This document shows positions 35,418 to 47,215 of a stretch of 64,000 nt of DNA, piece by piece. The translations under genes were made by a program, and so were the position numbers. The notes below the pieces were generated by a model. It was not told the origin of the DNA. It made no database searches and saw nothing but the letters and a program-made list of their open reading frames with translations. The stretch comes from Ecdyonurus torrentis (lineage: Eukaryota > Arthropoda > Insecta > Ephemeroptera > Heptageniidae), in NCBI GenBank assembly GCA_949318235.1, contig OX439135.1, positions 23,328,957 through 23,392,956 on the forward strand, written 5' to 3'. Positions within the stretch are counted from its first letter, which is position 1, and every line of letters starts with the position of its first letter.

Positions 35418-35744
35418 GAGGAGGGTACCGGCCTTATATCTAAAAAACTAGAAGTGTTTTGGGTCTAAATTTAGTGTCATTGTGTAGCTATGGGTCACAC
35501 CTAGCCGTGATAAAAATTTCAAGATGTTTGACCATCTCGAAAAAAAGAAAAAAAATTGAAATTAACATTGGGCCTTAATGGCTTCAAATTTTAAAAAACC
35601 ATATAAAATTAATTTGTACGTTAACCCCACTAAAATTTTTATGTATTTGAAATTGTCTTAAGCTGCAGTATCACTATGCAAAATTTTAGATTTTGTGGAC
35701 GATAAAAGTTTTATTCTAATGGCCGACTTTGGTACCCTACTCCC
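35418..35744 (-). mobile_element. MITE family H copy 5
   Basis: TTAA on both sides (35414-35417 and 35745-35748). Reverse orientation: ACTAGAAGTGTTTTGGGTCT near its left end. Confidence 0.9.
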
Positions 35745-36100
35745 TTAACCCACAGATTAATTTTTGCTACAAACAAGTTCGCTAATATCATCATGAATTC
35801 AAGTTTGGTAACAATTTAAAAGATTTTGAAGTAGTTACATCTTAATTGTTACTTTAAATGTATATTGATATTATAATCTTATTTATATTTATTTATAAAT
35901 CAACAGTAAATGAAATGATAAACATAATAATAACATTATTTTATTATATATTAGTTATATTTTATGTTAATATAATACATTAGTTGTTTGTTTATAAAAA
36001 ATAATATATGATGGTTTTATTAATATAATATAACAAATTATTTATAAATATTACTACACTATTACAATATTATGTGAAAATTTATATTATGTTCTTATAA
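35745..36100. repeat. AT-rich spacer, copy 1 of 3
   Basis: AACCCACAGATT, then TCGCTAATATCATCATGA and TATAAATCAACAGTAAATGA. Related to 36427-36850 and 40552-40990. Confidence 0.75.
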
Positions 36101-37179
36101 TAGGCCTTGTATCTAAAACACTAGAAGTGGTTTGGGTCTAAATTTGGTATCATTGTGTATAGCTAAGGGGCACACCTAGCCGTGATAAAAATTTCATGAT
36201 GTTTGACGTTTGACCGTCCCGAAAAAAAACAAAAAATATTAAAAATACTATTGGGCCTTATAGGCTTTAAATTTCAAAAAATCATATAAAATTAATTTGT
36301 ACGTTAACCCTACTAAAATGTTATACATTTGATATTGTCTCAAGCTGAAGTATTATTGTGCAGAATTATAGATTTTGTTGACGAAAAAAATATGAGTATA
36401 ATGTCCGATGTAGGTCACTTACTTCCTTAACCCACAGATTTAATTTTCTACAGAAAAGTTCTCTAATATCATCAATACTTCCAAGTTTATTGACAATTTA
36501 AAATATTTTGAGGTAGTAACATTTTGTTTTTCAATAAATATTGATATTATAATCTTATTTATATTTATTTATAAATCAACAGTAAATGATATAATAAACA
36601 TAATAATAAATTTATTTTATTATATACGCAGTTATATTTTATATTATTATAATATATAAATTGTTTGTTAATAAAAAAATATAATATATTGTTGTTGTAA
36701 TATAATTTTAAAAATTATTTATAAATATTATTAAATTTTTATAATATTATGTATCAATATATAATATGTATAATTGTTGTGGTGGGACACACGTGTATGT
36801 AAGAGCATACTATAAAGTCGATTAAAAGTTAACTTTATTGATTGAATACGGTTTAAGGGAGTAGGGTACCGACGTCGGCAATTACGCTCAAATTTTAACC
36901 GTCAAAAAAATCTGAAATTTTACACAATGATACTTCAGCTTGAGACAATTTAAAATATATAAAAATGTTGGGGGGTGAACGGGCTAATTAATACTGTATG
37001 ATTTTTTGACATTTTAAGCCCATAAGACTTAATGCTAATTTTAATAATTTTTTTTCGGGACGGTCAAACATCATGAAATTTTTATCATGGCTAGGTGTGA
37101 CCCTTAGCTACACATTGACACACAATTGAGACACAAAACAATTCTAGTTTTTGAGATATAAAGTCGGTACCCTACCCCT
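36101..37179. mobile_element. Composite element N: two inverted MITE H arms around an AT-rich spacer
   Basis: H arm inverted at 36101-36426, spacer, H arm direct at 36857-37179 (TTAA at 36853-36856 and 37180-37183). The same layout and nearly the same length occur at 40216-41321, so the pair appears to be one unit. Confidence 0.75.
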
Positions 37180-38658
37180 TTAAAGTTTACATGAAACATG
37201 TGATAAAGGAATGTCATTAATAACGAGAACTATGATTACATAAATTTAAATAATATTTTCAGTATCTAGTTTAAAACTTTAAAGATTGTAAGAAATAAAA
37301 AGAAATTACAAACAGAAACTCTATAGTATTGCACATGACCCGTGTTTACTTTACAAAAAATGCGCAATACATTTCATTAACCATAGTTGATCTTCATTTT
37401 TAGAACAGAAACCAGGGGTTATGAACAGCATCATTAGGGAAATATATTTTCAACAATGTAAAATAATTTGGGGGTCACCATGCTTGATTTAGAGGCTAGA
37501 GTTGCGCAATCAAATTCTTTATTTGTACCAAAAATTGCAAATAGATTCAGCGAAAGATTAAATAACTATATTTTGAATCAGATTCCAGGAAATTTGAAAA
37601 TATTAAATTAAAGTAAAAAAGGAGTTAACACATTATTTTTTATCCTGTTTAGATTGATAATAAAATCTTTGTGTTTAAATTTTAATTTGGTGATAAATCT
37701 AAAAATATCAACATTATATTGTAAAAAAAAAAAAAAAAAAAAAAAGATTCTATGTTTTTGTTCCTATATAAGAAAGAACGTTTTATTCTATTAATTAAAA
37801 TAAAATTTGTATGTGTAAAATGAATGAAAATATTAATTGAAACGACCGATAATTCCTATATATGTAGGCCTTGGTTGGATTTCTGTATATGAGTGTTATA
37901 TAATTAAAAATAAATTAAATTATGTTAATAATAAAAATATATTTCATTGGCCCAGGCAGTTCATAGTAACAAAGCATAGGTCTAGTCATTATTGACAATA
38001 ACATTAATAAAAATATATATTTATGGCTACAATTATCAATTTTCAATACAGTTCCTGTACAGTCTTATGTTTTAACAACCATAATACTGATGTTATCAAG
38101 ATGTGATATTTTAAACATCAGTTAATTGTTACAAATTGGAGTGTCTGGTTAATTAACATTTAGTACCATAAGAGCCCATGTTAATTTCAATAATTATTTT
38201 CTCTCTAGAAGTTTTCTCTCTAGATTTTGAGATACAAGCCACCTAAATACAGCCTTTTAATGTCTTATTTTACAAGAGCAATCATTTGTTCCACGTTTCA
38301 GAATAAGAAAATAACAAAATTATATTTAAGCAATATTAAATATTTTGTTTTAAAAACATTTTTATTTTATATATTTTATTACTTAATATTATTAACAAAA
38401 ATAATAACAATTAATTAAAATATAAAACTATAAATAATTTATAAAATACTTTTAAGAAGTTATATATTAATTGTAAATATTAAATTTATTTCAACTTTTA
38501 TTGTGAGGGTGTAAGATTGAAAACGTAATTTTATGCTGAGGCTGATCTGGCTGATTGTATGTGCACGGTATGTGTAGTGAGAATTATACTACAGTCATGA
38601 GGAATTAGAATTTATTGTACAACAGTAAAATAAAATATTTTTAAAGTATATAAGTATT
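37180..38658. other. AT-rich DNA, few landmarks
   Basis: Poly(A) at about 37721-37745. 38160-38330 matches 24500-24730 (CATGTTAATTTCAATAATTA, GAGATACAAGCCACCTAAAT). No credible gene or RNA. Confidence 0.5.
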
Positions 38659-38818
38659 GACTAGTAAAGGAACAATGGTTTTGAGGCTGACTATAAGCGA
38701 TTTCAGTCACACCCGCTTCCGTTTCTCCTTACTACGCATGCGCAGTAAGGCAAAACGGAAGCGGATATGAGCAAAATTGCTTATAGTCGCCTTAAAAACA
38801 GTTGTTACTTTATCAGTC
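38659..38818. mobile_element. MITE family D (solo)
   Basis: 160 bp, outer GACTAGTAAAGGAAC, centre TACGCATGCGCAGTA. More diverged arms than the array copies. Confidence 0.9.
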
Positions 38819-38822
38819 ATAT

Positions 38823-39112
38823 GGTCTATGCATTCATGTTAAAGTCGACGCCATGTTGGATAACTCAATAACATGGGTGGCATAGGACAAAAAATAATTT
38901 TGCCAGTTTAAAAACACTATGCAATATTTTTGAGAGCATTGATGCTGTAAATATGATGTATTAGTATCTCAAGTATATGTAAGAAAAAAAAAATTAACCA
39001 ATTTCCCAAAGAAAATTGACTTAAATGAAGTTTGTCGTATGCAGAGCAATGTTATGCACTACTCCAGTATGGCCTCCAAGCGCAATAAATATGATGTCAT
39101 CCGCATACACCC
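38823..39112 (+). mobile_element. MITE family B copy 5
   Basis: TATGCATTCATGTTAAAGTC to GCATACACCC. The octamer is mutated to GATGTCAT. It directly abuts an inverted copy. Confidence 0.88.
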
Positions 39113-39117
39113 TTATA

Positions 39118-39363
39118 GGGTGTATGCATTGCGCAGCATAGGACAAGATTACTTTATTCCCATTTTCATTGGTTAATAAATTTAATATTTTGTTATTGTT
39201 ATTTTTCTCACATACTTGAGATACTAATTCAACATATTTACAGCACCAATGCTCTCAAAAATATTGCATAAAATTAAACTGGCAAAAAGATTTATTTTTG
39301 TATGCCACCTATGTTATTGAGTTATCCAACATGGCGTCGAATTTAACATGAATGCAAGCACCC
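39118..39363 (-). mobile_element. MITE family B copy 6, shortened
   Basis: TA-flanked GGGTGTATGCATT and AATGCAAGCACCC. About 50 bp of one subterminal part is deleted. Confidence 0.85.
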
Positions 39364-39436
39364 TATATGGTGGAGAGAGTGGAAGTCAAAGAAACTTCAA
39401 TAAGATTCTAGCTCGTGTTATACATATGTCAATATA

Positions 39437-39710
39437 GGGTGCTTCCATTCATGTTAAAGTCAACGCCATAAGTGAGGACAAAACAACGTGGGCTGGTATG
39501 GGAATATAGCACATTTTATACCTGTTTACAATATAACAATTCCTTTGAGAGAATTTGTGCTATTAACAAGTAGAATTTAAATTTCAAATATGCAAGAAAA
39601 ATAAATACATATTTTCCACAGAAAAAAGTGAAAACCCAAGTTTGCCCTATGCTAAGCCGTGATGTTCATTGCTCAATGATGGCATCAAAGCGCATTTATT
39701 GTGACGTCAT
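39437..39710 (+). mobile_element. MITE family B copy 7
   Basis: GGGTGCTTCCATTCATGTTA at the left; the right end is lost after TGACGTCATC. Confidence 0.8.
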
Positions 39711-40215
39711 CGAATTAAAAAAATCTTCATCAGAATATTTTCTGTGGCTTAAAACACGAAAAAATATTTCTCTTCAAATTTATTTATTATTTTATTTTTT
39801 TTATTATTTGTCCCATAATTATAAGAGCACATGTTAATTTCAATAATTATTTTCTCTCTTATCTGATGGTCATGGGTTCTGAAAAATTTATCATAGGACG
39901 TTTTTTTTTTTTTTAACTTTCAGAAGTCATTATTAAGTATTGAAGATTTATATTTTGAGATACAAACGATCTATATAAAATATTTAATTAAATAATATCA
40001 ATAATAAATATAGACATTATACTGTATATGAACATTATTGTATAATTTCATTTTAAGTTGTTTTATTAATTATTTTAAAATAAATTTTCAATATAAAAAA
40101 ATTATTTATAAATTTAATTAACTTCTATGGTAATTAATTTGTTAAAAGCACTTAAAAATTGTTGTTATTTTTACTTTTCAATTAAGAAAAAAAAAGTAAG
40201 TTCAATGATATTTAA
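39711..40215. other. AT-rich DNA
   Basis: 39820-39975 holds the dispersed CATGTTAATTTCAATAATTA segment. The remainder has no recognised unit. Confidence 0.5.
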
Positions 40216-41321
40216 AGACCTTATATCTCAAAAACTAAAAGTGTTTTGGGTCTTAATTTGGTGTCATTGTCATTATGTAGCAAAGGGTCACTCTTAGCTG
40301 TGATAAAAATTTCAAGATGTTTGACCGTCCCGAAAAAAAAAAGAAAAAAAAATTGAAATTAATATTGTGCCCTTATAGGTTTAAAATGTCAAAAAAATAA
40401 AATAAAATTATTTTGCACGGTGACCCCCCAAAATTTATATATATATATATTTGAAATAATCTTAAGCTGAAGTATCATTGTGCAAAATTTTAGATTTTTT
40501 TGACGATAAAAGTTTGAGTGTAATGGCTGACGTCGGTCACTTACTCCCTTAATAAAGCCACAGATTTAATTTCCTACAGACAAGTTCGCTAATATCATCA
40601 TGACCTCCAAGTTTATTGACAATTTAAAATATTTTGAAGTAGTAACATCTTCTTACTTTAAATCTATATTGATATTATAATCTTATTTATATTTATTTAT
40701 AAATCAACAGTAAATGATATGATAAACATAACTATAAAATTATTTTATTATTTATCTAGTTATATTTTATATTATTATAATATATTAGTTGTTTGTTTAT
40801 AAAAAACATATTGTTTAATTATTATAATGTAATAAATTATTTATAAATATTATTACATTTTTATAATAATAAGTACCAATGTATATTATATCTGTTCCTT
40901 TCTTTGCACACATTAGTATGAAATAGTATACTATAAATTCGTTTATTACTTGACATTGTTGATTGATGAGTAAAAATTGTGTATAGTATGGTTTAAGGTA
41001 TAGGGGACCGACGTCAGCCATGGGACACTAGACTACTCGTTGACAAAATCTGAAATTTTGCACAATGATACTTCAGCTTGAGATAACTTCAAATATTTAA
41101 AATTTTGGGGGGTCACCATGCAAATAAATTTTATATGATTTTTTGATATTTTAAGCCCATAAGGCCCAATGTTGATTTCCATAAATTTTTCTTTTTTCGG
41201 GATGGTCAAACACATTGAAATTTTTATCACGGCTAGGTGTGACCCTCAGCTACATAATGAAACCAAATTTAGACCCCAAATACAATATAGTTTTTGAGAT
41301 ATAAGGTTGATACCCTACTCC
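40216..41321. mobile_element. Composite element N, copy 2
   Basis: H arm inverted 40216-40548, AT-rich spacer 40549-40990, H arm direct 40997-41321 preceded by TTAA. The right TTAA has become TTGTAA. Confidence 0.78.
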
Positions 41322-41393
41322 TTGTAACAGCTGGTTATGACGTCATTACCTGTTTACTACGTTTATACATATGGTCGATCATTGTTATTTCTT

Positions 41394-41593
41394 NNNNNNN
41401 NNNNNNNNNNNNNNNNNNNNNNNNNNNNNNNNNNNNNNNNNNNNNNNNNNNNNNNNNNNNNNNNNNNNNNNNNNNNNNNNNNNNNNNNNNNNNNNNNNNN
41501 NNNNNNNNNNNNNNNNNNNNNNNNNNNNNNNNNNNNNNNNNNNNNNNNNNNNNNNNNNNNNNNNNNNNNNNNNNNNNNNNNNNNNNNNNNNNN
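41394..41593. other. Assembly gap (200 N)
   Basis: Exactly 200 N at the left edge of the tandem array, inside the first core palindrome. The round number suggests an arbitrary gap size; the array may be longer. Confidence 0.99.
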
Positions 41594-42299
41594 AGCGTGG
41601 ACTCATGATAATATGGTGAACTTAACTCCAGTTGTGGTCCCTTATATATATAAAACCCTCTAGTACCATCGTAATAATACCTAGCACTCCTGTCTCACAG
41701 TGCTGATCACCAGTGCTAGATCGAAGTGTCAGTAAGCACCGCCCGGGGATGTACTGATCAACTTATCATTACGATTGGCTTCACCTTCTGTTCTGCAAGG
41801 GTCATTAACCTAATTGGCTTATATATATGTCAAAATCTTTCTGCATAGCAAATGTGTATAACATTTGATTTTGACATATATAACTCAATTAGGTTAATGA
41901 CCCTTGCAGAACAGAAGGTGAAGCCAATCGTAATGATAAGTTGATCAGTACATCCCCCCGCGGTGCTTACTGACACTTCGATCTAGCACTGGTGATCAGC
42001 ACTGTGAGACAGGAGTGCTAGGTATTATTACGATGGTACTAGAGGGTTATATATATATAAGAGACCACAACTGGAGTTAAGTTCACCATATTATCATGAG
42101 TCCACGCTTTTCCTAAGGTTAGAAGCTACGGTATATAAGTAAAGACTTGCAGAGCGTTCTGTTTATCTTTATATCTTTCCACTGATATAAACCTTTTTTT
42201 TAATATTTCTTTTGCACCCAAAGTCGGTCCGGCGTATTTTGGAAATCTGTGTGGGCACCTTCAATAGACGCGCAAAGCGTCAATAGCCCGCCGCAGGCT

Positions 42300-42337
<38 letters not shown>

Positions 42338-44360
42338 AAGTGATTATTTATAGGCAATTTAGTGTATAAAGTCAGTATGTCAGTGCAGATAGCTTTAAGA
42401 AAAAAATTAATGCCCTTTTATTTTATTTATTATTATTATTTTTTTAATTATTTTTCAAAAATAGTGGGAGGAAATTCTAAATTTTATTTTTACATGAAAT
42501 ATTTATGGCCAAAAATATTTTAAAAGGAACCTAATTATTCCCAACCATCGGCCTAAGTAACGTTGATATTTAGTATGTTAGGATAATTTGAGCAGCCAAG
42601 TTTTTTGTTTAAGGTGTTCTTTAAGGTGAACCTAATTGATATAATATATATTTTAAGAGTCGTACATATTCAGATGACTTCTCATTATCTAAAAAGAAAA
42701 CTTCCAAGCTGTAAATTGCTACTTAAAAGTTGATATTAACCACTTACAATATCATAAAATTTTCAAACAAACATTAGATATAAGAGAGAAAGTATTATTG
42801 AAAATAACCTGAGCTCTTACGGGACTAAATCTAAAAAAAATAATAATAATAAAAATAAAAAAAATAATCATATTAAAAGGTAAAATTTCAGTATATACGT
42901 TGATGCAATAATATAATATAAATTTTAAAATTAATTTAAAATATGTTGTAACTAATTTTTTTACTTAAGGCAGGAAAATTAGGTACTGCGGGATTTGACT
43001 TAAAAATTATAAAGAAAGAAATATCTGAATTTTTGCACAGTGATACATTAGGATATGGTATCTTAAAAAATGTAAAAATATATATTATAGGGGAGAGGTG
43101 GGTCACCTTGCTAGATTATAAATTATGATTTTTGGAAGTGTAATTTAAGTCTTATCAGAACCCATGTTAATTTCAATAATTATTTTCTCTTTTCTTTATT
43201 ATTGGCCAGGGTTCTCAAAAATTTATCATCTGGTATATATAGCTGTTTTAATTAGCTTTTAAATGTCATCATAAAGTTTTTAAGTTTTCTTTTAAAATTT
43301 TAAGATATTAGTTATATCTATATATCGTCAGTGGGATATAGAAACCTCGGATTAGGATTTTGAGTGTTTCTGAAGTTTGAATCGTCATAATTCAAAAATA
43401 AAAAGTTACAAAAAATTGAAATTATTTTTGTCATGCGGCTTATATTTCTGACAATACATTGTATTAATTTTCTATTTTTATTTCAAATAGTTCGCTCACA
43501 ATTCATCAATTAGTAGACTAAAACACCCTGTTTTCGCACTCTGTTAAAAAAAGTGAAATTAAAATTATTATTCCCATGCAACAGGCAGCTATAAAAATTT
43601 CAAATTAATATCATAGATTCAAGAAATGTTGCTTATTCTTAATGTACAGTTGAATTTTTTTTGCAAGCAACCCCTTTGCCAAAATTTGCAAAAATCGGAT
43701 ATCGCGTTCTTTTAATGTTTTGAAGCTCAAAATTATTTTAGGGGTGCAATTTTGAATTCTTAAAAGATTTATTTGCAATATACAAAGTTATTTTGAAAAT
43801 AACTAAAATTTATAAATTAATTAACTTATAGCCCCTGTTTTTACGCAAAAAGCAGTACATAAAATGCCTGATGACCGCAACCAGCAGTACAATAAATTTT
43901 TAAAAATTCATTTAATATAATAAAAATAAATTATTTACATTATTAGCAAATGAACATTTAAGAGATTCAAAATTGCACCCCTAAAATAATTTTAAGCTCC
44001 GGCCAAATCAACGTTGATATTTAGTTAGGGTATGACTATAATAAAGGAACAACTGTTTTGAAGCCGACTATAAGTGATTTCGGTCACATCTGCTTCCGTT
44101 TTGACTTACTGCGCATGCGTAGTAAGGAGAAACGGAAGCGGATGTGACCGAAATCGCTTATAGTCGGCTTCAAAACAGTTGTTCCTTTATTATAGTCATA
44201 CCCTAACTAAATATCAACGTTGATTTGGCCGGAGACGTTATAAATTAACCCTGAACTTACTCTAAACTTATATAAACACAAATCAAACTCACGTAAAGCC
44301 CTACGTTTAATACGAGTTATTTATTTAAAAAAAAATGATACAGTATAAATAAAAAAAGTT
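41594..44360. repeat. Array monomer 1 (core truncated by gap)
   Basis: The core runs to 42190, the E arm with hAT-A end to about 43320, the F half to 43998, and the D palindrome is at 43999-44232. The core has GATCACCAGTGCTAG (no ATC insertion). Confidence 0.93.
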
Positions 44361-45156
44361 TATATATCAGGTGGAGAGATATATAGATAAACAGAACGCT
44401 CTGCAAGTCTTTACTTATATACCGTAGCTTCTAACCTTAGGAAAAGCGTGGACTCATGATAATATGGTGAAATTAACTCCAGTTGTGGTCCCTTATATAT
44501 ATAAAACCCTCTAGTACCAACGTAATAATACCTAGCACTCCTGTCTCACAGTGCTGATCACCATCAGTGCTAGATCGAAGTGTCAGTAAGCACCGCCCGG
44601 GGATGTACTGATCAACTTATCATTACGACTAGCTTCACCTTCTGTTCTGCAAGGGTCATTAACCTAATTGGCTTATATATATGTCAAAATCTTTCTGCAT
44701 AGAAAATGTGTATAACATTTGATTTTGACATATATAACTCAATTAGGTTAATGACCCTTGCAGAACAGAAGGTGAAGCCAATCGTAATGATAAGTTGATC
44801 AGTACATCCCCCCGCGGTGCTTACTGACACTTCGATCTAGCACTGGTGATCAGCACTGTAAGACAGGAGTGCTAGGTATTATTACGATGGTACTAGAGGG
44901 TTATATATATATAAGAGACCACAACTGGAGTTAAGTTCACCATATTATCATGAGTCCACGCTTTTCCTAAGGTTAGAAGCTACGGTATATAAGTAAAGAC
45001 TTGCAGAGCGTTCTGTTTATCTTTATATCTTTCCACTGATATAAACCTTTTTTTTTTAAATTTTTCTTTTGCACCCAAAGTCGGTCCGGCGTATTTTGGA
45101 AATCTGTGTGGGCACCTTCAATAGACGCGTAAAGCGTCAATAGCCCGCCGCAGGCT

Positions 45157-45191
<35 letters not shown>

Positions 45192-47215
45192 AAGTGATTA
45201 TTTATAGGCAATTTAGTGTATAAAGTCAGTATGTCAGCGCAGATAGCTTTAAGAAAAAAATTAATGCCCCTTTTATTTTATTTATTATTATTATTTTTTT
45301 AATTATTTTTCAAAAATAGTGGGAGGAAATTCTAAATTTTATTTTTACATGAATATTTATGGCCAAAAATATTTTAAAAGGAACCTAATTATTCCCAACC
45401 ATCGGCCTAAGTAACGTTGATATTTAGTATGTTAGGATAATTTGAGCAGCCAAGTTTTTTGTTTAAGGTGTTCTTTAAGGTGAACCTAATTGATATAATA
45501 TATATTTTAAGAGTCGTACATATTCAGATGACTTCTCATTATCTAAAAAGAAAACTTCCAAGCTTTAAATTGCTACTTAAAAGTTGATATTAACCACTTA
45601 CAATATCATAAAATTTTCAAAAAAACATTAGATATAAGAGAGAAAGTATTATTGAAAATAACCTGAGCTCTTACGGGACTAAATCTAAAAAAAATAATAA
45701 TAATAAAAATAAAAAAAATAATCATATTAAAAGGTAAAATTTCAGTATATACGTTGATGCAATAATATAATATAAATTTTAAAATTAATTTAAAATATGT
45801 TGTAACTAATTTTTTTACTTAAGGCAGGAAAATTAGGTACTGCGGGATTTGACTTAAAAATTATAAAGAAAGAAATATCTGAATTTTTGCACAGTGATAC
45901 ATTAGGATATGGTATCTTAAAAAATGTAAAAATATATATTATAGGGGAGAGGTGGGTCACCTTGCTAGATTATAAATTATGATTTTTGGAAGTGTAATTT
46001 AAGTCTTATCAGAACCCATGTTAATTTCAATAATTATTTTCTCTTTTCTTTATTATTGGCCAGGGTTCTCAAAAATTTATCATCTGGTATATATAGCTGT
46101 TTTAATTAGCTTTTAAATGTCATCATAAAGTTTTTAAGTTTTCTTTTAAAATTTTAAGATATTAATTATATCTATATATCGTCAGTGGGATATAGAAACC
46201 TCGGATTAGGATTTTGAGTGTTTCTGAAGTTTGAATCGTCATAATTCAAAAATAAAAAGTTACAAAAAATTGAAATTATTTTTGTCATGCGGCTTATATT
46301 TCTGACAATACATTGTATTAATTTTCTATTTTTATTTCAAATAGTTCGCTCACAATTCATCAATTAGTAGACTAAAACACCCTGTTTTCGCACTCTGTTA
46401 AAAAAAGTGAAATTAAAATTATTATTCCCATGCAACAGTCAGCTATAAAAATTTCAAATTAATATCATAGATTCAAGAAATGTTGCTTATTCTTAATGTA
46501 CAGTTGAATTTTTTTTGCAAGCAACCCCTTTGCCAAAATTTGCAAAAAACGGATATCGCGTTCTTTTAATGTTTTGAAGCTCAAAATTATTTTAGGGGTG
46601 CAATTTTGAATTCTTAAAAGATTTATTTGCAATATACAAAAATTTATTTTGAAAATAACTAAAATTTATAAATTAATTAACTTATAGCCCCTGTTTTTAC
46701 GCAAAAAGCAGTACATAAAATGCCTGATGACCGCAACCAGCAGTACAATAAATTTTTAAAAATTCATTTAATATAATAAAAATAAAATATTTACATTATT
46801 AGCAAATGAACATTTAAGAGATTCAAAATTGCACCCCTAAAATAATTTTGAGCTCCGGCCAAATCAACGTTGATATTTAGTTAGGGTATGACTATAATAA
46901 AGGAACAACTGTTTTGAAGCCGACTATAAGTGATTTCGGTCACATCTGCTTCCGTTTTGACTTACTGCGCATGCGTAGTAAGGAGAAACGGAAGCGGATG
47001 TGACCGAAATCGCTTATAGTCGGCTTCAAAACAGTTGTTCCTTTATTATAGTCATACCCTAACTAAATATCAACGTTGATTTGGCCGGAGACGTTATAAA
47101 TTAACCCTGAACTTACTCTAAACTTATATAAACACAAATCAAACTCAAGTAAAGCCCTACGTTTAATACGAGTTATTTATTTAAAAAAAATGGTACAGTA
47201 TAAATAAAAAAAGTT
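44361..47215. repeat. Array monomer 2
   Basis: Core 44361-45044, D palindrome at 46854-47088. It has the ATC insertion GATCACCATCAGTGC and the spacer variant ACAAAAATTTATTTTG, both shared with monomer 3. Confidence 0.93.

Noticed and set aside
41294..41663. Open frames across the N gap
   Set aside because: They consist mostly of unknown residues.
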